The translations under genes and the position numbers were made by a program. A stretch of DNA of 64,000 nucleotides from Flavonifractor porci (GTDB lineage Bacteria > Bacillota > Clostridia > Oscillospirales > Oscillospiraceae). The stretch lies in assembly GCF_037572415.1 (NCBI RefSeq), contig NZ_JBBHLB010000002.1, positions 62,001-126,000 on the forward strand, given 5' to 3'. Numbering within the stretch: the first letter of the stretch is position 1; the number at the start of each line of letters is the position of its first letter. Below are positions 16,934-25,610 of this stretch, one piece after another. The notes below the pieces were generated by a model, which saw nothing but the letters and a program-made list of their open reading frames with translations, searched no databases and was not told the origin of the DNA.

Positions 16934-18136
16934 TTATGCCAGACTGAGGCTGGCAATGTACTGCTTGGCGGTGCGGGGTGTCCGGCCCGGATGTCTCATC
17001 TCCCAACGGTCGGCGCCGGTGCGAAGGGTCTGACGGTCCACAGTCACGCCGGACTGGGCAGCCATTTTTTCCACCAGGTCCAGGAATTCCGCCTTGTTCA
17101 GGGCCAGATAGGGGATACGCAGACCGAACCGCTCGGCCAGAGAGGTCTTTTCCTGGATGGTCTCGCTGGCGTCCACCTCGTCCCCCGCCCGGTCGGAGAA
17201 GGTCTGACGCACCAGATGGCGGCGGTTGGAGGTGGCGTAGATAGCCACGTTGGCGGGGCGGCGCTCCAGACCGCCTTCCAGGATGGTTTTCATGACGGAA
17301 TAGGTGGTGTCGTCCTGATCAAAGGCCAGATCGTCGATGAACAGGATGAACTTGAGCCGACGTCCTCCCAGCTTGCGGATGAGCCGGGGCAGATCGGCCA
17401 GCCCCTCCTTCTGTACCTCGATGAGCCGCAGGTCCTCAAAGCCGGGCAGGGAGAGCAGGCTCTTCACCGTGGCAGACTTGCCGGTGCCGCTCTCTCCGAA
17501 GAGAAGCACGTTGTTTACCGGATGGCCCTCCAGCATGGCCTGGGTATTGGCAATGACCTGGTTCCGCTGGAGCTCGTAGCCCAGCATCTCGTGCGGGCCG
17601 GGACAGTCCGGCTCCTCCACCGGGAAGAGCTGGCCGTTCTCCCACAGAAAGGCGCGGCTGCGGGCGAAGAGGCCGGAGCCGTGGGCACGGTAGAAATCGG
17701 TGAGCTCCTCAAAGGTGAAGGGACAGCCGGCGGGCCAGCGGGGCAGACCTTCCAGCACGGGCAGCAGGGCAGGATCGGCCTGCCGGGCCATGGCGGAGAG
17801 GAGCTGTCCGCAGTCCAGCTGGCACAGCCGAGCAAAGATGGCCACATCCCGGCGGGCGGCTTCCTCCAGGGCGGGATCAGACCCGCCCTCCTCAGCCAGC
17901 CGGGCGTAGGGGGACTCGGTATAGCGCAGCTGGTCGTACAGCCAGTCCCCCAGACCGGGATACCGGTCCTCCCGCAGGGTATAGAAGAGACTGGCGTAGG
18001 CCTCCGCAGCTCCGGCAGTGTCGCCAAGAGCCAGCTTGTCCAGCAGGACACGGACCAGACCCAGCTGGCGGGTGTCCAGAATATGTCGGTAAGCGGCCAC
18101 GCCCCCCAGGGCGAAGCGCAGGGTTTCCGTTGTCAT
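16934..18136 (-). CDS. DUF815 family AAA ATPase
   Basis: A 400-residue P-loop ATPase. Walker A is GESGTGKS, Walker B FILFIDDLAF and sensor-like IYATSNRRHLVR; HPGRTPRTAKQYI near the end is typical of DUF815. The N-terminal 170 residues are a helical domain without known role. The cellular function of the family is not established. AAGGAGGCGCCCGAC precedes the ATG at 18136; the frame remains open further up but into the divergent promoter region. It lies 34 bases upstream of the TraB/GumN gene and is probably cotranscribed with it. Confidence 0.85.
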   Translation of the reverse strand: MTTETLRFALGGVAAYRHILDTRQLGLVRVLLDKLALGDTAGAAEAYASLFYTLREDRYPGLGDWLYDQLRYTESPYARLAEEGGSDPALEEAARRDVAIFARLCQLDCGQLLSAMARQADPALLPVLEGLPRWPAGCPFTFEELTDFYRAHGSGLFARSRAFLWENGQLFPVEEPDCPGPHEMLGYELQRNQVIANTQAMLEGHPVNNVLLFGESGTGKSATVKSLLSLPGFEDLRLIEVQKEGLADLPRLIRKLGGRRLKFILFIDDLAFDQDDTTYSVMKTILEGGLERRPANVAIYATSNRRHLVRQTFSDRAGDEVDASETIQEKTSLAERFGLRIPYLALNKAEFLDLVEKMAAQSGVTVDRQTLRTGADRWEMRHPGRTPRTAKQYIASLSLA

Positions 18137-18199
18137 GTCGGGCGCCTCCTTGCCTGTGTCCATTTTATGCGAGGACGGGCCTTCTGTCAATGCAAAGGC

Positions 18200-18228
18200 T
18201 TGACTTGCAAGCCGGTTTTCCGTATGCT
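18200..18228 (+). promoter_or_regulatory. Promoter of the class II aldolase gene
   Basis: TTGACT (18200-18205), a 17-base spacer and TATGCT (18223-18228), 36 bases before the start. Confidence 0.65.
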
Positions 18229-18263
18229 TGAGGAAACGGGCATAGAGAAAGGAAGTCTTGTTT

Positions 18264-18908
18264 ATGCTGTTACAGGAGCAGCGGGAGCAGGTGGTGGAGT
18301 ACGGTAAAAAGCTGGTCACCACCGGCCTCACCGACGGAACCTTCGGCAACCTCAGCGTATTTGACCGGGAGAGCGGCCTCATGGCCATCAGCCCCTCCGG
18401 CATGGACTATTTTGCCACGACCCCGGAGGACGTGGTGGTGGCCGACCTGGAGGGCAAGGTGGTGGAGGGCAAACGCAAGCCCTCCAGCGAGCTGGACCTC
18501 CACCGGCTGTTCTACCAGCGGCGGCAGGACGTGAACGGGGTGGTCCACACCCACTCCACCTTTGCCACCGTACTCTCCTGCCTGCGCTGGAGCATTGAGC
18601 CGGTCCACTATCTGGTGGCCTACGCCGGACGGCAGGTGCCCTGTATCCCCTACTATCCCTTCGGCTCCCTGGAGCTGGCTGAGGCGGCCTGGGAGGGGAT
18701 AAAGGAGGAGTACAACGCCTGCCTGCTGGGCAACCACGGCCTGCTGGCGGTGGGGGGCAGCCTGTCCTTTGCCTTTGACGCCGCTCAGCAGCTGGAGTTT
18801 CTGGCCAGGGTGTACTACTACACCAGGCAGGCCGGGGGCGGCGTGAACCTGACGCCGGAGGAGCTGGAGGCGGTGCTGGGCAAGTTCCAGAGCTACCGCC
18901 AGGCCTGA
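18264..18908 (+). CDS. Class II aldolase, L-fuculose-phosphate aldolase-like
   Basis: A 214-residue zinc aldolase of the FucA/AraD group. Zinc and catalytic residues appear in SSELDLH (Glu), VVHTHSTFATV (two His) and LLGNHGLLAVG (His). Members cleave fuculose-1-phosphate or related sugar phosphates to dihydroxyacetone phosphate and an aldehyde; the exact substrate is open. I use the ATG at 18264 because AAGGA is ten bases upstream; a TTG at 18258 is in frame but closer. No fucose isomerase or kinase is near, so a role in salvage or detoxification is equally possible. Confidence 0.85.
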   Translation: MLLQEQREQVVEYGKKLVTTGLTDGTFGNLSVFDRESGLMAISPSGMDYFATTPEDVVVADLEGKVVEGKRKPSSELDLHRLFYQRRQDVNGVVHTHSTFATVLSCLRWSIEPVHYLVAYAGRQVPCIPYYPFGSLELAEAAWEGIKEEYNACLLGNHGLLAVGGSLSFAFDAAQQLEFLARVYYYTRQAGGGVNLTPEELEAVLGKFQSYRQA

Positions 18909-18911
18909 GCC

Positions 18912-18940
18912 TTGCATTTTAGCCCGGTTCAGGGTACAAT
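18912..18940 (+). promoter_or_regulatory. Promoter of the PAS/HTH regulator and pepV
   Basis: TTGCAT (18912-18917), 17 bases, TACAAT (18935-18940), 36 bases before the start. Confidence 0.7.
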
Positions 18941-18975
18941 CTGGACTGGAAACCAAGAGAGAAGGAAGTGAACCA

Positions 18976-19629
18976 ATGGATCGGGAGGAAGCCTTTGAAT
19001 TTCTGGACCGGACCGCCCGGGGGATCGCGGAGATGTTTGGCTCCACCTGCGAGACGCTGGTCCACGACATGGGGGACCCCAGGCACCCCATTTTATCCAT
19101 TTATAACGGCCATGTATCCGGTCGGACGGTAGGCTCCACCATGGACATCCTGGGTACCGCCAAGGAGCTGGACCAGGACGCCCTGGTCACCGATTTCGTC
19201 AACCTCTACGCCACCACCCCCTCGGGCCAGCAGATCAAGAGCAGCACCTTCCACCTCATCGGGGAGGACTTCAACCTGGCCCTGGGCATCAACTTTGACT
19301 ATAGCTCGCTGGTCTATGCCAACCGCATCCTGGTGGATCTGATGAGCGCCGAGGCCGACCTGCAAAGCGCCATGTGGCACGGCGGGGAGGGCCAGCTGAC
19401 CCAGATCTTCGAGGAGTGTCTGGCGGCGGTGGGCAAGCCGGTGAATGTGCTGACCAAGCGGGACCGGATGAAGATCATCGCCCTGCTGGACCAGAAAAAC
19501 GCCTTTTCCTTCCGCAAGTCGGTGCCCTTTGTGGCCAAGCGGCTCCAGGTGTCCCGGTATACGGTGTACAAATACCTGGGGGAGCTGACTGGCGCCGCCG
19601 GCGGAGAAGAAGAACCCAAGGAGGAATAA
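18976..19629 (+). CDS. YheO-type PAS and HTH transcriptional regulator
   Basis: A 217-residue protein with an N-terminal YheO-like PAS domain (about residues 10-120: GSTCETLVHDMGDPRHPILSIYNGHVSGRTVG) and a C-terminal helix-turn-helix (VPFVAKRLQVSRYTVYKYLGEL). Related proteins include DauR, which controls D-amino-acid catabolism. The ligand here is unknown. GAAGGAAGTG precedes the ATG. The stop is only five bases before pepV, so it forms an operon with a dipeptidase and may sense an amino acid or peptide product. Confidence 0.85.
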   Translation: MDREEAFEFLDRTARGIAEMFGSTCETLVHDMGDPRHPILSIYNGHVSGRTVGSTMDILGTAKELDQDALVTDFVNLYATTPSGQQIKSSTFHLIGEDFNLALGINFDYSSLVYANRILVDLMSAEADLQSAMWHGGEGQLTQIFEECLAAVGKPVNVLTKRDRMKIIALLDQKNAFSFRKSVPFVAKRLQVSRYTVYKYLGELTGAAGGEEEPKEE

Positions 19630-19634
19630 GTTCC

Positions 19635-21041
19635 ATGTATCAGGATCAAATCAACGCCTATTTTGACGACCCGGCCCGCCGGCAGCAGCTGGTGGAGGCC
19701 ATTTCCCGGCTGGTGCGCATCCGCAGCGTCCGGGAGGAGGCCCAGCCCGGGATGCCCTTTGGCCCCGGCCCCGCCGCCGCGCTGGCGGAAGGCCTACGCC
19801 TGGCGGAGGAGCTGGGCTTCTCTGTCAAGAACTACGACAACTATGTGGGCGCCGTGGACTTCAACGAGCGGGAGACCCAGCTCCACATCCTGTGCCACCT
19901 GGACGTGGTGGGGGAGGGCACCGGCTGGACGGTGACGGAACCCTATGAGCCCATCGAGGTGGAAGGGATGCTGTACGGCCGTGGCACCGACGACGACAAG
20001 GGCCCCGCCGTGGCCGCCCTGCTGGCCATGCAGGCCGTCCGGGACCTGGGCGTGCCCCTGAAGAAGAATGTCCGGCTGCTGCTGGGCACCGACGAGGAGA
20101 GCGGCTCTGAGGACATTGCCTATTATTATAGTAAGGAGCCTTACGCCCCCTGTACCTTCTCCCCCGACGGCGAGTTCCCCGTCATCAATCTGGAGAAGGG
20201 CAGCTACAAGCCGGTGTTCACCAAGACCTGGGCGGCAGAGAGCGCCACCCCCCGGGTGAAGGAACTCCACGGCGGTTTCCGCATCAACGTGCTGCCTCCT
20301 GAGGCGGAATGCGTGGTGGCCGGTCTGTCCGCCGAAGCGGCCCGGCCCTACTGCGACAAGGCTGCTGCTGAGACCGGAGTCACCTATGTGCTCACCCAGC
20401 GGGGGGATGACCTGCATATCCTGTGCAAGGGCAAGGGTGCCCATGCCTCCACCCCGGAGGAGGGCGTCAACGCCATCACCGGCCTGATCCATCTGCTGTG
20501 CGCTTTGCCCCTGGCCAAGGTGGGCTCCACCGCCGCTCTCCATGCCCTGAACGCCCTCTTCCCCCACGGGGATTGCGCCGGTAAGGCCCTGGGTATTGCC
20601 CAGGCCGACGAGATGTCCGGCCCTCTGACTCTGGCCTTCTCTCTGCTGGAGCTGAACGATACCGGCCTGTCAGGCCAGTTTGACAGCCGGGTGCCGGTGT
20701 GCGCCAACGAGGATAACTGCAAGGCTGCCGCCGAGGCTGTCTTTGCCAAGTTTGGCTTTACTGCCGAGGGCGGGATGCAGGCCCCCCATTATACCCCCGC
20801 CGACACCCCCTTGGTCAGCACCCTGCTCAAGTGCTACGAGCAGTACAGCGGCCGGAAGGGAGAGTGCCTGGCCATCGGCGGCGGCACCTACGTCCACGAT
20901 ATCCCGGGCGGCGTGGCCTTCGGCTGCGCCATGCCCGGCTTCAACGGCAATATGCACGGGGCCGACGAGCACACCTGCATTGCAGACCAACTCACTGCCG
21001 CCAAGATCTTCACCCAGGCCATCATTGACCTGTGCGGCTGA
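19635..21041 (+). CDS. pepV: M20 family dipeptidase PepV
   Basis: A 468-residue cytosolic zinc dipeptidase. The first metal ligands lie in ILCHLDVVGEG, the bridging Asp in YGRGTDDDKGPAVAAL, and the catalytic Glu pair in GTDEESGSEDIAYY. The lid domain and the late His (GNMHGADEHTC) complete the PepV/Sapep architecture at normal length. It would cleave dipeptides taken up from outside. The ATG at 19635 follows GGAGGAATAAG, which overlaps the end of the regulator gene. A strong terminator follows. Confidence 0.92.
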   Translation: MYQDQINAYFDDPARRQQLVEAISRLVRIRSVREEAQPGMPFGPGPAAALAEGLRLAEELGFSVKNYDNYVGAVDFNERETQLHILCHLDVVGEGTGWTVTEPYEPIEVEGMLYGRGTDDDKGPAVAALLAMQAVRDLGVPLKKNVRLLLGTDEESGSEDIAYYYSKEPYAPCTFSPDGEFPVINLEKGSYKPVFTKTWAAESATPRVKELHGGFRINVLPPEAECVVAGLSAEAARPYCDKAAAETGVTYVLTQRGDDLHILCKGKGAHASTPEEGVNAITGLIHLLCALPLAKVGSTAALHALNALFPHGDCAGKALGIAQADEMSGPLTLAFSLLELNDTGLSGQFDSRVPVCANEDNCKAAAEAVFAKFGFTAEGGMQAPHYTPADTPLVSTLLKCYEQYSGRKGECLAIGGGTYVHDIPGGVAFGCAMPGFNGNMHGADEHTCIADQLTAAKIFTQAIIDLCG

Positions 21042-21061
21042 CGGCAGCCCATTGACTGCGT

Positions 21062-21104
21062 AAAAAAGACCGAAATCTCCGAACAGGGGATTTCGGTCTT
21101 TTTT
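21062..21104 (+). terminator. Terminator after pepV
   Basis: AAAAAAGACCGAAATC pairs with GATTTCGGTCTTTTTT around an eleven-base inner hairpin region. Confidence 0.9.
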
Positions 21105-21106
21105 GT

Positions 21107-21142
21107 GGCTACCTGACGGCTACCCGCTGGCTACCGGTAGCC
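21107..21142 (+). promoter_or_regulatory. Three GGCTACC iterons at 11-bp spacing plus an inverted copy
   Basis: GGCTACC occurs at 21107, 21118 and 21129, each 11 bp apart, and the last is followed at once by GGTAGCC, making the palindrome GGCTACCGGTAGCC (21129-21142). It lies about 100 bases before the SLH protein start. Same-face spacing suggests a protein-binding array. Confidence 0.55.
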
Positions 21143-21239
21143 GGTCAAATAGGTAAAAAGTATTGGGGCACAGCGGATTTTTGAAAAACTCGCGAGATGT
21201 TCCCTCTTCGTGGTCAAATCAAATAAGGAGGAATTCCAA

Positions 21240-23612
21240 ATGAGAAACCTCAAGAGGACTCTCAGCCTGGCTCTGGCCGGTGTCATGCTCATGGGCATGA
21301 TGGTGATCGGCGCCGGCGCTGCGAGCAAGGATTTCACCGATGCTGGTGACATCAAGAATGTTGAGGCTGTCGACGTTATGGTCGCTCTGGGCGTGCTCGA
21401 GGGCGGCGATAAGGGCGACTTCCAGCCCAACTCCATCCTGACCCGTGAGCAGGCTGCCAAGATCATCTGCTACCTGCTGCTGGGCGAGGAGGCCGCTGAG
21501 AAGCTGGCCACCAGCGGCGCCGTGTTCTCCGACGTGGCTGCTGACCGCTGGTCCGCTCCCTACATCGGCTACTGTGTCAACCTGGGCATTCTGGCCGGTG
21601 ACGGCAGCGGTCACTTCTTCCCCGAGGGCAAGCTGACCGGCGCTGCCTTTGCCAAGATGCTGCTGGTTGCTCTGGGCTATGATCCCAAGATCGAGAACTA
21701 CACCGGCAGCGCCTGGACCATCAATGTGGCTGCTGACGCCATTGAGGCCGGCATCTCTCCCAAGGGCCTGGTGCTGACCAACGAGCTGTCCCGTCAGGAC
21801 GCCGCTCAGATGGCTTATCAGACTCTGACCGCCACCATGGTCAAGTATGACAACAAGGGCATCGACATCGACTTCGGTACCGGCAGCGGTTCCGTCAGCG
21901 TGGGTGCTTCCACTGCCGAGCCTGTGAAGGCTACCAAGGCTGGTGGCTACCTGACTGTCGAGAAGGACAACGATGAGTACGTTCAGTTCTGTGAGAAGTA
22001 TTTCTCCGACCTGACCCTCAACGCCAAGGGCGAAGACGCTTTCGGTCGTCCTGCCAACGTCTGGACCTATGAAAAGGACGAGGTTGGCACCTATGCTAAG
22101 GCTGCTGATGCTTCTTACACCGACGCTGTGAAGTCCGGCACCCTGTACACCGACCTGGGCCTGTCCAAGACCACTCCCGCTACCGTTGTCGCGGACGGCG
22201 GTAGTGATACTACTACTTTCTCCATCGAGAAGAGCAACAGCACCAAGACCGGCGGCAAGGGCGTTTTGACCGAGGCCTATGTTGATGCTGACAAGAACGT
22301 GACTCTGGTTCAGATCAACACCTATGTGGGTCAGGTCTCCAAGGTTGCCACTGCTGACGATGTGAAGAAGGACGAGAAGCCCTACATTGAGATCGACGGC
22401 CTGAGCAATGTTGTCTACGGTGGCAAGTTTGAGACCGCTGTGGAGTACGCTGAGGACGATATCGTTCTGTACACCTATGACAAGAGCGAGAAGAAGGTTA
22501 TGTCCGTTGCTCTGGCCGAGAAGGTCGAGGATCTGGAGCTGACCTCCACCACCGGCAGCACCAAGTTCGTGGCCGGCGGCACCACCTATGAGTACAACGC
22601 TACTGCTGCTGTCTATGGCGGCAGACTGAAGGATAGCATCAATGTCTATCTGGACACCAACGGCTATGTTGTCTACGTGGAGAAGTACGAGGCTGGTTCC
22701 ACCAACTATGCTTTCGTGCTGGATACCAAGCAGAACAACGATGGCTGGAACGGCAGCAAGAACACCTACGAGGCCAAGCTGCTGCTCACCGACGGCAGTG
22801 TGGTCGTGGTTGACACCGATAAGAAGAAAGCCACCGAGAACACCTTCGTCTCTTACACTGTGGACGACAATGACGTCTACACCCTGACCGCTAAGGATAA
22901 GACTTCTACGGCTGGCTCTAAGATCGAAGTGAGCAAGGGTACCTCTAAGTTCACTGCTGATGCTGCCTATTATGCCAACAGCAGCACCATCTTCCTGGTG
23001 CACGACAACGTGAACGACGAGTATGTTGTTTACACCGGTATCGCCAATATGCCCACCATGAACGGCGCTGCTACCGTGTATGTCAACACCAAGAACGGCG
23101 CTCCCAATAGTGTTGCTTCTATCGTCTACATCTCTGCTGCTGACACCGTGGTGTCCGACGCCAACAAGGGTCTGGTCTACATCATTGCTGGTAGCGAGTC
23201 CGACCTGATCAACGATGCCGACAAGGGTGAGTACTACACCTATAACGCAGTTGTTGATGGCGAGACTACCACCATCAATGTTGCCAAGGACGCCAAGCTG
23301 TCTGCTGATGTTCTGGCCAGCAAGCTGACCTACAACAGCAAGGATCTTGTCACCAACATCACTGCCTACAGCACCGAGGGCGACGACAAGGCCATCTCCG
23401 GCACTGGTACTCTGAAGACCACTGACGGCACCGTTGGCCTGCAGGGTGCTTACTACACCTACGCTGAGAACGTTGTTGTCTACAAGATCGAGGACAACGA
23501 GTTCAACAAGGTGAGCGTCACCTCCATCCGCGAGGATGCCGACGATACCTTCAACGCTGTGATCAAGGACGGCGAGGTTGTTGCCATCTTCATCACCGTT
23601 GTTGAGGCCTAA
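21240..23612 (+). CDS. Abundant SLH-domain surface (S-layer-like) protein
   Basis: A 790-residue exported protein. Signal peptide RNLKRTLSLALAGVMLMGMMVIGAGAA is followed by two SLH motifs (about residues 30-80 and 95-145, the second with FSDVAADRWSAPYIGYCVNLGILAGDGSG), which bind pyruvylated wall polymer. The remaining 550 residues are Thr/Val/Asp-rich beta-type sequence with no recognised domain. Codon choice differs from neighbours (many GCT, GTT, ACC, AAG), as in highly expressed genes, and AAGGAGGAATTCCAA before the ATG is a near-perfect ribosome site. It may be a main S-layer component. Confidence 0.88.
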   Translation: MRNLKRTLSLALAGVMLMGMMVIGAGAASKDFTDAGDIKNVEAVDVMVALGVLEGGDKGDFQPNSILTREQAAKIICYLLLGEEAAEKLATSGAVFSDVAADRWSAPYIGYCVNLGILAGDGSGHFFPEGKLTGAAFAKMLLVALGYDPKIENYTGSAWTINVAADAIEAGISPKGLVLTNELSRQDAAQMAYQTLTATMVKYDNKGIDIDFGTGSGSVSVGASTAEPVKATKAGGYLTVEKDNDEYVQFCEKYFSDLTLNAKGEDAFGRPANVWTYEKDEVGTYAKAADASYTDAVKSGTLYTDLGLSKTTPATVVADGGSDTTTFSIEKSNSTKTGGKGVLTEAYVDADKNVTLVQINTYVGQVSKVATADDVKKDEKPYIEIDGLSNVVYGGKFETAVEYAEDDIVLYTYDKSEKKVMSVALAEKVEDLELTSTTGSTKFVAGGTTYEYNATAAVYGGRLKDSINVYLDTNGYVVYVEKYEAGSTNYAFVLDTKQNNDGWNGSKNTYEAKLLLTDGSVVVVDTDKKKATENTFVSYTVDDNDVYTLTAKDKTSTAGSKIEVSKGTSKFTADAAYYANSSTIFLVHDNVNDEYVVYTGIANMPTMNGAATVYVNTKNGAPNSVASIVYISAADTVVSDANKGLVYIIAGSESDLINDADKGEYYTYNAVVDGETTTINVAKDAKLSADVLASKLTYNSKDLVTNITAYSTEGDDKAISGTGTLKTTDGTVGLQGAYYTYAENVVVYKIEDNEFNKVSVTSIREDADDTFNAVIKDGEVVAIFITVVEA

Positions 23613-23644
23613 TTGTAGGCTCCAAGGTTAAACGGACAGATAAG

Positions 23645-23678
23645 AGTGGTCCCCCTATTTTAGGGGGACCACTTTTTA
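23645..23678. terminator. Terminator between convergent genes
   Basis: A 13-bp stem (arm AGTGGTCCCCCTA) followed by a T-run; it ends the SLH gene. Confidence 0.9.
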
Positions 23679-24125
23679 TAGTCCAATCACAAGATATGTG
23701 TAGGATTCTCCCAGTTCATTAAGTTGCCCTTCTGAACTGATACTGCCGGAGACAGAGCCACCGCTGGCCCAGCCGTCCACGTACCAACTCAGACCGTTCT
23801 GATTCCATTCCAGTACCAGTATACTGCCCATACCTGCTGTATCATTTGCTGCGCCATTGGTGTTAGGCCGCAAGAAGAGTGAAGTAGCTCGATAGCTGCC
23901 GCCGGTAATCATGACTACCTCGGGAAGAAAGGGAAAATCCAGATGATTTGGTGAGGTTTCGCCATATTTCCCCGTTCCCACATAATTGCCCACCATAACG
24001 CGGCAGTTACCTTTCTCCTCCAATGCCGTATCAATCTTCTTGAAATCCTCATTGAAGTCGGTCCGCAGGAAGGGGTCCGACGGTTCCCACTGGTGCAGCT
24101 GATAATGTTCCGTATACTTTGCCAT
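23676..24125 (-). CDS. Hypothetical protein, possibly phage-derived
   Basis: A 149-residue protein with no signal peptide. The N-terminal KYTEHYQLHQWEPSDPFLRTDFNEDFKKIDTAL recalls short proteins that I associate with phage tail regions in related bacteria; the C-terminal part is Gly/Ser/Asn-rich and beta-like. No catalytic motif is seen. CAAGGAGGAATTTTT before the ATG is a strong ribosome site. It is less GC-rich than its neighbours and stands beside an orphan integrase, so the pair may be the residue of a mobile element. Confidence 0.6.
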   Translation of the reverse strand: MAKYTEHYQLHQWEPSDPFLRTDFNEDFKKIDTALEEKGNCRVMVGNYVGTGKYGETSPNHLDFPFLPEVVMITGGSYRATSLFLRPNTNGAANDTAGMGSILVLEWNQNGLSWYVDGWASGGSVSGSISSEGQLNELGESYTYLVIGL

Positions 24126-24399
24126 AAAAATTCCTCCTTGTTTTGCAAGCGGCTCTTGCACCTCGTTCTTACCGGGACGGAGGTCTTTTGTTGCATGGAA
24201 AAAAGTAAGAACTGCTTTTGCTGAAAAATAAAGTGGTTTCTGCGGAAATGGGCCGCAGGTATCCAGCAGGTAACTAACATCAGAGAGAAACAGTAACAAA
24301 ACCACCAGACCGGAGCGGTTGACGACTGAAACAATCCCTGACAAAATGCAAGATACGACTTTGTTCGACCAACATCTCGCGCATCGAGGAGGATCTGGA

Positions 24400-25542
24400 A
24401 TGGCAAGAAAGACGATCAAGCAGAATCTGGCATACGACGATCAAAAGCAGCTTTACTACGTCTGCTTTAATTACGGTACCAGTGCCGACGGCCGCCGGGA
24501 CCGAAGAGTACGCACCTTTACCGATCTGGCGGAAGCGGAACTGGCGCTGGAACAGTTCCAGAAAGGACAGGGTGGACGGGCGCTCTGCGATTCCAGCCGC
24601 CTGACCCTGGCAGAGTGGCTGGAGTATTGGCTGGAGGAGGTCATTGCACCCAATCGGGCCTACACCACCTATTACTGCTATCGCTCGCTCATCAAAAATC
24701 ATATCGCTCCCGCTCTGGGCCATATCCGCCTGCGGCAGCTGGAGCCCTGGCATATCCAGAACTATTACGCTGAAAAAATGCGGGAGGGCCGCCTGGACTC
24801 CAACAGTGTCCATAAGCACCACATCCTGCTCCACACCGCCCTCCAACTGGCCTTCCGGCAGAAAATTTTGCGGGAAAACCCCGTGGAGCGGGTGGAGGCC
24901 CCCAGAGAACACCCCACCCGGCAGTTCTACTACACCCCGGAACAGCTGCGGGTCCTGTTCCGGGAGGTGGAAGGCTCCTGGCTGGAGCTGGTGGTCAAGC
25001 TGGGGGCCTACCTGGGCCTGCGGCGGGGGGAGATCTGTGGCTTGCGGTGGACGGATGTGGATTTTGAACACTATGTGATCCGCATCCGGGTCACCCGCAC
25101 CACGGCGGGAGACCAGGTAGTGGAAAAGGAACCCAAGACCCGCAATTCCATCCGCACCCTGGGCATCGCCGGACTGGAGGACCTGACCCATCTGCTCCGC
25201 AGCATCCGCCAGGAACAGTTGGAACGGGCGGCGGCCCGGCCGGACTATGTGGACAGCGGCTATGTACTTACCGATGACAAAGGAGAACCCAGGCACCCAA
25301 ACATGGTGACCTGGGCCTTCCGAACCTTTGTAAAGCGCCACGGCCTGCCGCCCATTACGGTCCACGGCCTGCGCCACACCTTCGCCAGCCTGGCCAACAG
25401 CGCCCGCATCCCCCTGGTGGACATCGGCAAAGCCCTGGGACACAAGGATGTGTCCATCACTGGACGGATCTACACCCATATTTTTGACCACACCCACCAG
25501 GAGGTGCTTAACACCGTGGCCGCCCGTATCGCCGCGGGATAA
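24400..25542 (+). CDS. Tyrosine recombinase / phage-type integrase
   Basis: A 380-residue site-specific recombinase. The N-terminal arm and SAM-like DNA-binding domain (about residues 60-165) precede the catalytic domain. The Arg box GLRRGEICGL, HGLRHTFASL (His-x-x-Arg), LGHKDVSITGRIYTHI with the nucleophile Tyr are all intact. GAGGAGGATCTGGA precedes the ATG at 24400; upstream in-frame codons lack a site. No excisionase, relaxase or structural genes follow, so it is an orphan or the last piece of an element. I found no att repeats. Confidence 0.9.
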   Translation: MARKTIKQNLAYDDQKQLYYVCFNYGTSADGRRDRRVRTFTDLAEAELALEQFQKGQGGRALCDSSRLTLAEWLEYWLEEVIAPNRAYTTYYCYRSLIKNHIAPALGHIRLRQLEPWHIQNYYAEKMREGRLDSNSVHKHHILLHTALQLAFRQKILRENPVERVEAPREHPTRQFYYTPEQLRVLFREVEGSWLELVVKLGAYLGLRRGEICGLRWTDVDFEHYVIRIRVTRTTAGDQVVEKEPKTRNSIRTLGIAGLEDLTHLLRSIRQEQLERAAARPDYVDSGYVLTDDKGEPRHPNMVTWAFRTFVKRHGLPPITVHGLRHTFASLANSARIPLVDIGKALGHKDVSITGRIYTHIFDHTHQEVLNTVAARIAAG

Positions 25543-25579
25543 ATCATGCTTGACAAATCTTTTGTATAAGCATATGATT
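25542..25579 (+). promoter_or_regulatory. psuK promoter within an interrupted palindrome
   Basis: TTGACA (25550-25555), 17 bases, TATGAT (25573-25578) is a near-consensus promoter. AATCATGCTT (25542-25551) is mirrored by AAGC-AT-ATGATT (25568-25579), so a dyad surrounds both boxes. The HTH domain of PsuK could bind it as an autoregulator. Confidence 0.65.
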
Positions 25580-25610
25580 AGAAAGAAGATAAAAGTTTAG
25601 GAGGTGCCCC

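Noticed and set aside
21219..23003. 594-residue frame opposite the SLH protein
   Set aside because: No start signal and a shadow composition; the plus strand carries signal peptide, SLH motifs and a strong ribosome site.
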